This document shows positions 20,093 through 28,849 of a stretch of 64,000 nt of DNA, piece after piece; position 1 is the stretch's first letter, and each line of letters opens with the position of its first letter. Below the pieces are notes generated by a model. The model searched no databases. It was not told the DNA's origin and saw only the letters and a program-made list of their open reading frames with translations. Where the stretch lies: NCBI GenBank assembly GCA_905181955.1, contig CAJJAC010000001.1:124001-188000 (forward strand), read 5' to 3'. Source of the stretch: SAR86 cluster bacterium SAR86B (GTDB lineage Bacteria; Pseudomonadota; Gammaproteobacteria; Magnimaribacterales; D2472). Both the position numbers and the translations under genes were made by a program.

Positions 20093-21790
20093 ATGCATTT
20101 TTTACCACTGGTTTTAGTATTTTTATTAGTTAGCTGTTCAGATGAAGAGAAAATATTAACAAATGAGTTAGTTATAAATCAAGGCATTATTCAGGGCTAT
20201 GAAAATAATGATACAAATTATTATCTTGGAGTTCCTTATGCTCAGGCGCCCGTCAATGACTTGAGATGGAAACCACCTTTAAAACATAAAGGCTGGGATA
20301 AAAAACTCCTTGCATTGGATGTTTCTAAATCATGTATGCAACCAACGGGATTTGGCCTTGACCCTTTTATAGGTCTCTGGTTAGAAGGCTCTGGAATGAG
20401 CTGGTTTCGAAAAAATCTAATATATTTTGGTGCTGGTCTTGTTCCCTTTGTTAGCGACACAACGGAGACTCAATCTGAAGATTGTCTTTTTTTAAATATT
20501 ATTACTCCAAAAAAAATGAAAGGAAAACTACCTGTAATGTTCTGGATTCATGGTGGTGCATATAGATATGGTAATGGATCAGGGGCTTATATTGGTGATG
20601 ATTTGGTATCTAAGGATGTAATTTTAGTAACGATTAACTACAGACTTGGATCTCTAGGTTATTTTGCTCATCCCTCTCTTTCTAAAGAGTCACCTTTTAA
20701 TTCATCTGGTAACTATGGAACATTAGATCAGATAGAAGCTCTTAAGTGGGTAGAAGAGAATATTAAAGATTTTGGTGGAGATCCAAATAATGTAACCATT
20801 TTTGGTGAGTCTGCAGGTGGGCACGCTGTAAGACAATTAATGTCATCGCCTCTTTCAGAGGGTTTATTTCATAAAGCTATAGCTCAAAGTAGTTACAACA
20901 TTGGCAATACACTTAAATTAAAAGAAGCTTCAGGTATTATTCAGTCAGCTGAGAGCTCAGGTAAAGATTTTGTAAGAGTATTGGGTTTAAAAGAGGATGA
21001 TGATTTATTAATGAATCTAAGAAGTCTTCAAGCTTCAGACCTTCAACAAGTTGGAGAAGGCCTAGTAGTTGCTGAAGATATTTCTGGTTCTACGGACATG
21101 GTTATATCTGCTGCCTGGATGCCAAATGTAGATGGATGGGTATTTGAAGACTCAGCATTAAATACCGCTAGATTAGGTAAAACTCATGATGTTCCTTTTT
21201 TAATAGGATTTAATGGGTTTGAAGGCTCCAGTTTGCTTCCTATGTTTTATACAAAAGATCAGCATGCAAATGACAAGGATTGGATTAAATCCATATGGGA
21301 GCTATCAGTTCCAAATGATCCTTATTCAATTCCAGAAGGTTATACACAATGGGCTGAAAGCATAAAAATAGATTCTTATTTAGCATCTCAAAAATTATGG
21401 GGTGATATCCAATTTGGAAGCTCTACTTATTACTCAGCACTAAAACATAGCAAGGTTAACCCAGATACTTATTTTTACTACTTTAATAAAGCTCCAGCAT
21501 CAAAAAAACAGATTATAGGAGCAAGTCATGGGATCGATGTTATGTATTTATTTAACTCCTTTATACCAGGATGGCCTAAAAATGAAATAGACGATCAGAT
21601 TGGCGAACAAATGCGAACTGATTGGACTAATTTTGCCAAGACAGGAAATCTTCTTTCAAAGGGATGGATGAGGTTCTCATCAGATAATCAAATTCAGAAA
21701 AATTATGATGAAAATATAACCTACTCAAAACTAGTAGAGGCTGAGTTATTTGAATCTATTTATGAATATTTAGATGCGACTGATAACTAA
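20093..21790 (+). CDS. type-B carboxylesterase, putative lipoprotein
   Basis: SEDCLFLNI, FGESAGGHAV nucleophile elbow, lipobox-like LLVSCS. Confidence 0.92.
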   Translation: MHFLPLVLVFLLVSCSDEEKILTNELVINQGIIQGYENNDTNYYLGVPYAQAPVNDLRWKPPLKHKGWDKKLLALDVSKSCMQPTGFGLDPFIGLWLEGSGMSWFRKNLIYFGAGLVPFVSDTTETQSEDCLFLNIITPKKMKGKLPVMFWIHGGAYRYGNGSGAYIGDDLVSKDVILVTINYRLGSLGYFAHPSLSKESPFNSSGNYGTLDQIEALKWVEENIKDFGGDPNNVTIFGESAGGHAVRQLMSSPLSEGLFHKAIAQSSYNIGNTLKLKEASGIIQSAESSGKDFVRVLGLKEDDDLLMNLRSLQASDLQQVGEGLVVAEDISGSTDMVISAAWMPNVDGWVFEDSALNTARLGKTHDVPFLIGFNGFEGSSLLPMFYTKDQHANDKDWIKSIWELSVPNDPYSIPEGYTQWAESIKIDSYLASQKLWGDIQFGSSTYYSALKHSKVNPDTYFYYFNKAPASKKQIIGASHGIDVMYLFNSFIPGWPKNEIDDQIGEQMRTDWTNFAKTGNLLSKGWMRFSSDNQIQKNYDENITYSKLVEAELFESIYEYLDATDN

Positions 21791-22158
21791 GAGTCTAAGT
21801 TGCCGCCATTAGAAACCCACTCAGATAGACCGCCCAAGTTATAAACATTTTCAAAACCTAGGTCTTGCAATGTTTTAGCGGCTAAGGCTGATCTCACTCC
21901 CGCTGCACAATAAACTAATATAGTTGAGTCTTTCTGAATACCCATAGGATTATTTTGAGCTTCTGGATTTAACTGAAATTCTATAAGCCCTCTTGGAATA
22001 TGCAAGGCATCACTAACCTTGCCTGATTGGGCAATTTCTGACTCTTCTCTAACATCAATAATAAAAGCACCTTTAAGTATTAACTCATTAGCTTCATCAA
22101 AATTTAAACGCTTAACTGAATCGTTTGCGCTATTTAAAAGATCTGTAATTGTGCTCAT
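21787..22158 (-). CDS. rhodanese-like domain protein
   Basis: IDVREESE, VYCAAGVRSALAAKTLQDLGF. Confidence 0.93.
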   Translation of the reverse strand: MSTITDLLNSANDSVKRLNFDEANELILKGAFIIDVREESEIAQSGKVSDALHIPRGLIEFQLNPEAQNNPMGIQKDSTILVYCAAGVRSALAAKTLQDLGFENVYNLGGLSEWVSNGGNLDS

Positions 22159-22204
22159 AAAAAACTCCTCGTTTAAATATAGACTGTAAAAAAATGAATA
22201 TCAA

Positions 22205-23062
22205 CTAAGTAGATGGCTTGCTTGTATTGGCAACAAATATTCCAGTTAAAACCATAAGACAACCAATAACTACAATATATGTAACTTGTTCATTTAAAAA
22301 AATATTACCCCAAATAATTCCAAACACTGGAAGAAAGTAAGCAACAGTTGAGGTTCTTACTGCTCCTATTTTTTCAATTAATCTTATATAACCAATAAAT
22401 GCCAGACCTGTGCCAACGCCGCCGAGCCAAAGTAAACTCAAAATAGCTTCTCTAGAGGGCATTTCTGCTGGAAAAGACAAAATTGTGTAAGGAAGAAAGA
22501 TTAATCCACCAACAATAAGTGACCAACCTATTAAAACTAACTTATTAACCTCGGTAGCAAACTTTTGAATAAATACATTAGCTGTTCCGTAACAGGATGC
22601 AGCTAATAAGCATGCCATGCTGGCTAGCAAGGTTGTTTGAGCGTTAAATGGATTAACTAGAATTATAATTCCAAGAAAACCAAGCATTAAACCAAATACC
22701 TGCTTTTTACTAACCGGCTCACTAATCCAGAAATAAGCAACAACCATGGTAAATAACGCTGCAGAGGAATTTAGTATAGCTAACATATTCGAGTTAGAAG
22801 TCAGAGAGGCGAAGGAAAAAAGCGTAAAAGGGATACTTGTGTTAAATAAACTAAGAAATAAAATCTTACTTTTATTGCCACGTATTTGTTTTAAATATTT
22901 AGGCATTAATAGAAAAGGTAGAAATAATGAACCAGCTAGCAAAAGCCTTAAACCAACTAAAGTTATAGGGCCAAATTCAGGCGTTGCTATTTTTATAAAC
23001 ATAAAAGAGCTTCCCCAGATAGCACCGAGTAAAACTAATAAAAACCAATATCTTATTTGCAT
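22205..23062 (-). CDS. EamA/DMT family transporter
   Basis: ~10 TM helices, GAIWGSSFMFIKI N-terminus, two EamA repeats. Confidence 0.9.
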   Translation of the reverse strand: MQIRYWFLLVLLGAIWGSSFMFIKIATPEFGPITLVGLRLLLAGSLFLPFLLMPKYLKQIRGNKSKILFLSLFNTSIPFTLFSFASLTSNSNMLAILNSSAALFTMVVAYFWISEPVSKKQVFGLMLGFLGIIILVNPFNAQTTLLASMACLLAASCYGTANVFIQKFATEVNKLVLIGWSLIVGGLIFLPYTILSFPAEMPSREAILSLLWLGGVGTGLAFIGYIRLIEKIGAVRTSTVAYFLPVFGIIWGNIFLNEQVTYIVVIGCLMVLTGIFVANTSKPST

Positions 23063-23076
23063 ATTTTAAAATAAAA

Positions 23077-23106
23077 AAAACCCCCAAAAATTAATTTGAG
23101 GGTTTT
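23077..23106 (-). terminator. intrinsic (attenuator-type) terminator immediately upstream of the EamA start codon
   Basis: Reverse strand AAAACCCTCAAA-TTAATT-TTTGGGGGTTTT: 12-bp stem (one G-U), 6-nt loop, running into an 8-T tract; ends 15-18 nt before the EamA ATG. Confidence 0.8.
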
Positions 23107-23153
23107 ATAAAAAACTCTGTTCGTTATAAATTATAACTTATAACTTACAGTCA

Positions 23154-23270
23154 AAAACTTATGATTTGCCTTTTGTCAAAAAGCGAACCCTCCATTTCCT
23201 GATTTAATATTAATACTAATAGGACCACCTCCTTCGTAGGGTAAGAATAAAGGTATTTATAAATCCCCAT
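23154..23270 (-). CDS. candidate 38-aa leader peptide (branched-chain-rich) in EamA leader
   Basis: ATG at 23270: MGIYKYLYSYPTKEVVLLVLILNQEMEGSLFDKRQIISF*; consecutive codons GTG GTC CTA TTA GTA TTA ATA TTA. Confidence 0.4.
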
Positions 23271-23348
23271 GTCAATCTATAAATACGACACCCATAAAAA
23301 TTATATATAGAGAATTAAAAAAATACTATAGAAAAAATGTGAAAGATC

Positions 23349-24437
23349 TTACTTATTTAAGGCTTCACTAACCCCTGGGTGAGTAACCTCACCATTTTGA
23401 GTATTAAGTCCATTTCTTAAATGGATATTCTGACTTAAAGCTGCATCAATGCCCTGGTTAGCTAATTCAAGAATGTAAGGAAGAGTGACCTTATTTAGAG
23501 CCTGAGTAGCTGTTAAAGGAACTGCTCCCGGCATATTAGTTACGCAGTAATGAAGAACTTCATCAACTAAAAAAGTAGGATTATCGTGAGTGGTTGGCCT
23601 ACTTGATTCGAAGCAGCCACCTTGATCAATTGAAATATCTACCATTACTGTTCCTGGCTTCATATTTTTTAGCATTTCTAAGGTAACTATCTTAGGAGCT
23701 TCTTTGCCAACAACATAAACTGCCCCTATAACTAAATCTGAAACTGAGATAGCATCTTTAATATTTTCCGGTGAAGATAAGATATATTCCATATTCTCAT
23801 TACCAAATTGTAATTTAAGCTCATCAAGTTTATTTTGAGAAAGATCAATAACTTTTACGAAAGCATTATTTTCAGTAGCCTTCGTGATAGCTTCAGTTCC
23901 TGCAACACCTCCGCCAATTACTGTTACAACTCTTGGAGATATATCCCCAAATGAGCCTATTAAGACTCCTTTTCCTGAATTGTGCTTAAGTAAATGATAT
24001 GAGCCAACAACTATACTTATCTGTCCAGCTATGGCGCTCATAGGAGCTAATAAAGGCATAGATCCATCAGCAGAAGTTACTGTTTCGTATGCAATAGCTC
24101 TAACACCTGTAGAGATTAATTTTTTTGCTTTCTCTGGATCACCAGCAAGATGAAGATAAGTAAATAGAGTTAAATCATTACGTAAATATTGATATTCAGA
24201 TTCAATGGGTTCTTTAACTTTTATTATAAGTTCAGCTTCCGAGTATATTTGGGCAGCTGACTGAAGAATAGTAGCTCCAGCTTTAATATATAAATCATTT
24301 GTATAACCAATGCTCAATCCAGCTTCCGCTTGAACAAAAACAGTATGCCCATGACTAACAATAACTTGAACTGAATCAGGGGTAAGGCCTACCCTGAATT
24401 CATTGTTTTTAACTTCTGATGGAACGCCTATGATCAT
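23349..24437 (-). CDS. ald: alanine dehydrogenase
   Basis: MIIGVPSEVKNNEFRVGLTPDSV, GGGVAGTEA, MPGAVPLTATQALNKVTLPYI. Confidence 0.96.
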   Translation of the reverse strand: MIIGVPSEVKNNEFRVGLTPDSVQVIVSHGHTVFVQAEAGLSIGYTNDLYIKAGATILQSAAQIYSEAELIIKVKEPIESEYQYLRNDLTLFTYLHLAGDPEKAKKLISTGVRAIAYETVTSADGSMPLLAPMSAIAGQISIVVGSYHLLKHNSGKGVLIGSFGDISPRVVTVIGGGVAGTEAITKATENNAFVKVIDLSQNKLDELKLQFGNENMEYILSSPENIKDAISVSDLVIGAVYVVGKEAPKIVTLEMLKNMKPGTVMVDISIDQGGCFESSRPTTHDNPTFLVDEVLHYCVTNMPGAVPLTATQALNKVTLPYILELANQGIDAALSQNIHLRNGLNTQNGEVTHPGVSEALNK

Positions 24438-24503
24438 TTTTGTAATGTACCATAATCAGGCTTTAATATAAGTGAAAAAAAATTATATTAGTATTCTAAA
24501 AAG

Positions 24504-25403
24504 TTATACATCATTATTGTATTTAAAATCATTTAAAAAACTTATAAAGCTTTTATTGATGAGTGATAAAGGATTTGATTTTGAGTAGACAATCTCAAGA
24601 CTAAACTCAAGATCAGGTTTTAAGTCTAGTATTTTTATATTTGGATGAAACGAGCTCTCAGCAGAAATTCTATCAGTAATGGTGATACCCATTCCTTTGG
24701 AAACAAGAGCTAATGCAACCTGATATGTTTCAGTATTAAAGGTTGGATCTAAGTTAATAGAATTCGTTAAAAGATATTCCTCTAATTTGCTACCAAGTGG
24801 GCCTCTTGGTCCGACCTTGTCTGTTATTTTTATAAATGGTTGAGACTTAATATCATCAATATTCAGAGATGATTTATTAGGAAAGAATGACTGAGGTGCT
24901 ATCACAACAAATTTACCTTTAATAATGGGCTTATTAATAAGATCACTGTGCGGGACTGGATCATAGACTATACCTAAATCAACTTTTAACTCTAAGACTT
25001 GTTTTATAATTTCATCGTAATGCAGCGTTACAGTTTCAAAAGTTGCCTTGGAATTTAAAGTACTAAATTTAGAAATAGCTTCTGGTAGATAATCTATACC
25101 TAAAGCATGAGTAGCTGCTATGTTTAGATCTCCTTGAGGTTTTTTAATAAGATTTGAGGAAACCTTTTTAAAATTTGATAAATTATTATGTATCTTTTCG
25201 ACGTAAGGAAATAATATTTTAGCTTCTTGAGTTGGAATCATTTTCTTATTCAATCGATCAAATAGTTTAATTCCAAGATCGGATTCAGATTGACTTAAGA
25301 TTTTGCTAATAGAGGGCTGGGTAACATTTAAATCTTGAGCTGCCTTAGTTACAGATCCATGAATGAAGACAGAGTAGAAAACTTCTATATGGCGATATCT
25401 CAT
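24504..25403 (-). CDS. LysR family transcriptional regulator
   Basis: MRYRHIEVFYSVFIHGSVTKAAQDLNVTQPSISKILSQSESDLGIKLFDR wHTH. Confidence 0.94.
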   Translation of the reverse strand: MRYRHIEVFYSVFIHGSVTKAAQDLNVTQPSISKILSQSESDLGIKLFDRLNKKMIPTQEAKILFPYVEKIHNNLSNFKKVSSNLIKKPQGDLNIAATHALGIDYLPEAISKFSTLNSKATFETVTLHYDEIIKQVLELKVDLGIVYDPVPHSDLINKPIIKGKFVVIAPQSFFPNKSSLNIDDIKSQPFIKITDKVGPRGPLGSKLEEYLLTNSINLDPTFNTETYQVALALVSKGMGITITDRISAESSFHPNIKILDLKPDLEFSLEIVYSKSNPLSLINKSFISFLNDFKYNNDV

Positions 25404-25455
25404 AGAGATAAGATATCTTAATTAGTGAATGATGTATAACAAAAAGATATAAATA

Positions 25456-26826
25456 TTAAAGAATTTTAATCTCTGCTTTTGTGAGAGACAGCTCAAAAAT
25501 ATCAAACATTTCATCTATTTGATTCTTTGTAATTATAAGTGGCGGGCACATTGCAATAACATCTCCTATAGCTCTAACTATTAAACCTTCATCTTGGCAT
25601 ATTTTTGCTACAACTCTTCCAGCTGAACCCATGGGAGTGAATCCCTCTTTGGATGATTTATTACTTACAAGCTCAATACCACATATAAGACCAATGCCTC
25701 TTGCCTCACCAACACTTTCAAACGAATTTAATTTATTGACTCTAGATTGAAAATGATCAGATACAGATGCCACATGATCGAATATTTTATCTCTTTTATA
25801 AATCTCTAAGGTCTTTAGAGCTACAGCGCATGATACTGGATGACCAGAATAAGTATAACCATGACCAAATATTCCTATATCACCACTTGCGTCTTTGATT
25901 GGGTCATAAAGCTCATCAGGAACTATTACTGCACTAATGGGAATATAACCTGATGATAATGCCTTGGCGATAGTGATTGATGATGGTTTCATATCAAAAG
26001 TTTCAGCACCCCAAACATTACCAGTTCTTCCGAATGCACAGACAACTTCATCATCAATTAATGGAATTGAATACTTGGTTAATACTTTTTGAATACTAGG
26101 AAAATAGTTTGTAGGTGGAATAATTACACCGCCAGCTCCCATTAAAGGCTCAGCAATCATTGCAGCTATAGTCTCAGGACCTTCCTTGCAAATAAGATCA
26201 TCTAAATTTTGAGTTAATCTTTGTACATACTGCTCTTCATTTTCGTTTTCTAAAGCTCCTCTATAAAAATGCGGAGTGTCGATATGAAAAAACCCGTCAG
26301 CAGGAAGGTCAAATAACTTATGTTGAGCAGGCAAACCTGTCATGCTTGCGCTAGCAACTGTCACACCGTGATAACCTTTTATTCTAGAGATAATTTTTTT
26401 CTTTGAAGTATTACCTAAGGCGTTATTGTAATAAGTGTAGAGTTTAAGCTGAGTATCATTAGCATCAGATCCTGAATTTCCAAAAAAAACTTTACCTTTA
26501 TCATAAGGCGACATCTCAATTAACTTTTCAGATAATAAAATTGCTGGTTCATGGCTTTTAGATGTAAAGAGAGATGCATAACCAAGTTTAGTCATTTGTT
26601 CTGATGCGGCTTCAGCTAATTCTTTTACCCCATATCCCAAGGATGTGCACCAAAGGCCTGCTAGACCCTCAAGATACCTTTTTCCTTGTTTATCATAAAC
26701 ATAAATACCCTCTCCTCTATCAAGAATGAGAACATCTTCAGAAGTGTGTGATTTTAAATTAGTTATAGGATGGAATAGATTGGTCTTATCTATTTGCTCT
26801 AAATTTTTTAGTTGATCATTATTCAT
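25456..26826 (-). CDS. class III PLP aminotransferase (omega-amino acid:pyruvate-like)
   Basis: GEGIYVYDKQGKRYLEGLAGLWC, PLIDDEVVCAFGRTG, TIAKALSSGY, FGHGYTYSGHPVS. Confidence 0.93.
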   Translation of the reverse strand: MNNDQLKNLEQIDKTNLFHPITNLKSHTSEDVLILDRGEGIYVYDKQGKRYLEGLAGLWCTSLGYGVKELAEAASEQMTKLGYASLFTSKSHEPAILLSEKLIEMSPYDKGKVFFGNSGSDANDTQLKLYTYYNNALGNTSKKKIISRIKGYHGVTVASASMTGLPAQHKLFDLPADGFFHIDTPHFYRGALENENEEQYVQRLTQNLDDLICKEGPETIAAMIAEPLMGAGGVIIPPTNYFPSIQKVLTKYSIPLIDDEVVCAFGRTGNVWGAETFDMKPSSITIAKALSSGYIPISAVIVPDELYDPIKDASGDIGIFGHGYTYSGHPVSCAVALKTLEIYKRDKIFDHVASVSDHFQSRVNKLNSFESVGEARGIGLICGIELVSNKSSKEGFTPMGSAGRVVAKICQDEGLIVRAIGDVIAMCPPLIITKNQIDEMFDIFELSLTKAEIKIL

Positions 26827-27674
26827 TATTTTTCCTTATTAAAATCTATTAGATCACCCAAACTATCAAGATAGTCTTTGTCTTGAGGTATATCCATTAA
26901 TTCGTTAAAACGATTATCCCTATAACTCTTTAAATTTTGACCTAAATTCATAAACCCTTTAATTCGAGAATTATGTGATACATCAAAATCAACATCAATA
27001 GTAAATAAATCTTCTCTGTCAGATGACTGATGTAAGATATTTCCTTCTGAGTCTGCAGCAATAGAGAGCCCGCAACCCTGATCACCACAGCTATTAACAT
27101 CAATATAATAAGCTTGTTGCTGAGCGGCAGTAGTTCTTACCATTAATGTTTCCATTTCTCTGTCTTTGGTAGGAGTTAGTGTTGGATTAATAATTAACTC
27201 AGCACCAGCAAGAGCTAAAGCTCTGCTCGTTTCTGGAAACCAGAGATCGTAGCAAATATGAAGACCTATAATGCCCTTTCCAGGTATTTCAAAGACACAA
27301 ATACTAGTTCCACTATCTACATTTATTTCATATGGAAGCCATGGATATAATTTTCTTGCTTTTGTAACAAGGTCGCCATTAGAATTAAAAACTGGGGCTG
27401 TATTAAAAATACTATCGCCATCATTCTCATAAAAGGTTCCTGGAATAAGCCAAATATTAAATTTTTTAGCTAAATCTGAAAAAGTATTTATATATCTATC
27501 CAAGCTATGTTCTGAATTTTTAGCTCCAGGTCCGCCTACAGCTAATTCACTTAAAACAAGTAACTCAACGTCTTTATGTTTATTGCAAAAGCTTTCAATA
27601 GAATTAATAACATAATTAAGGTTATTAGTTTTGTTTAAGCTTAGTTGCATAGCTCCAACTGTTAAAATACTCAT
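26826..27674 (-). CDS. carbon-nitrogen hydrolase (nitrilase superfamily amidase)
   Basis: SELAVGG (Glu), KARKLYPW (Lys), GLHICYDLWFPE (Cys) catalytic triad. Confidence 0.92.
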   Translation of the reverse strand: MSILTVGAMQLSLNKTNNLNYVINSIESFCNKHKDVELLVLSELAVGGPGAKNSEHSLDRYINTFSDLAKKFNIWLIPGTFYENDGDSIFNTAPVFNSNGDLVTKARKLYPWLPYEINVDSGTSICVFEIPGKGIIGLHICYDLWFPETSRALALAGAELIINPTLTPTKDREMETLMVRTTAAQQQAYYIDVNSCGDQGCGLSIAADSEGNILHQSSDREDLFTIDVDFDVSHNSRIKGFMNLGQNLKSYRDNRFNELMDIPQDKDYLDSLGDLIDFNKEK

Positions 27675-28841
27675 CTAGCCTTTCTCTTTGTTGTAACTGA
27701 CATATACAGAAAAAACCAGAGCAGCAAGAAGTGCTATGGTTGCTAAATTAAGAATAAAATCAAAACCATTAGTCATAATAAAGAGAGATCCAGCAAGAGG
27801 TCCTGATGCTAGGCCCATTTTAGATACAAAACCAGCTAATGCAGCCATTTGTCCATGAATATCAAAGGTTGCACATAAGCCTAGTAAGTAGGGGATAGTA
27901 AAGGCCCAAGCTATACCAGTTAAAGTATTAGCAATAAAATAAATAGATACATTATCTGAATAATGCAATAAATAAGTAAAAATTGAAGCAATAGATATAC
28001 CAATTAAAAGTGGTATTGTTCTGCCAAACTTGGTTCCTATAATATAGACAAGAACTCCACCAAGAATTGAAATAATATTTGCGACTGTAAGAATATTACT
28101 TATTTCATTGTTTGCTAATCCGATATCTTTACCAAGCTCAAAGGCATAATCTGCGACACCCATATTTGCAGCTTGAAATAAAAATAAACCACAAAGAACA
28201 AGAAACAACATCATACTCATTGGAATCTTAAAGAAACTAGAAGGTTTAGTATCTTCCTGAGAAGGAGATTCAACATTTGGTACAAGTGGCAAAATTAAAA
28301 GAGTCATTAATGTAAAACTAATTAAGGCACCAAAAGCAGCTCCATATCCAAAGACCTCAACAAGTCTCGGGACTACCCATATACCTAGGCTACCGAAGCT
28401 ATACTGAACGACTAAAAGCATTCCAAAAATTTTGTCTGGGTTATATGTTCTTGCAATGATTGAAAGACCTATACCAACCGAAAGGCCGCCAATAGTGCCG
28501 TGTATGAATCTAAGAATAATTAAAGTTTGTGGATTTGTAAATTGTGTAGATATTGCATCAAAGGCTATTAAACCAATAAATAAAATTCTCACCACCTTTC
28601 GCCATTCAACTTTTTTAACAATAAAAGTGGCAATAAGAGCTCCAAATGCAGCCCCATATTTATTAGCACTCACAATATAACCAGCAACATCCCTCTCTAC
28701 TCCCAAACCATCAACAAAAGCTGATAAAAATGCGCCTCCAAGATTTACATAAAATAAGCCAGCTGTAGCGACGATGCTATAAAGAATTGCTGCTATAGCA
28801 CTTGATTGACTAAAGGTTGATGATAAGTTTGATGTGTTCAT
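27675..28841 (-). CDS. MFS transporter
   Basis: 12-TM hydrophobic pattern, RFIHGTIGGLSVGIGLSII. Confidence 0.85.
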   Translation of the reverse strand: MNTSNLSSTFSQSSAIAAILYSIVATAGLFYVNLGGAFLSAFVDGLGVERDVAGYIVSANKYGAAFGALIATFIVKKVEWRKVVRILFIGLIAFDAISTQFTNPQTLIILRFIHGTIGGLSVGIGLSIIARTYNPDKIFGMLLVVQYSFGSLGIWVVPRLVEVFGYGAAFGALISFTLMTLLILPLVPNVESPSQEDTKPSSFFKIPMSMMLFLVLCGLFLFQAANMGVADYAFELGKDIGLANNEISNILTVANIISILGGVLVYIIGTKFGRTIPLLIGISIASIFTYLLHYSDNVSIYFIANTLTGIAWAFTIPYLLGLCATFDIHGQMAALAGFVSKMGLASGPLAGSLFIMTNGFDFILNLATIALLAALVFSVYVSYNKEKG

Positions 28842-28849
28842 GAGTTATA

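Noticed and set aside
11844-20460. Short shadow ORFs 11844..12071 +, 14710..14946 +, 16794..17036 +, 17639..17836 -, 20242..20460 -
   Set aside because: Each lies inside a well-supported gene in another frame or strand with low-complexity translations.
23063-23348. Glycine, SAM or other known riboswitch in the EamA leader
   Set aside because: No match to riboswitch core motifs I can recognise; the leader-ORF/terminator architecture fits attenuation better.
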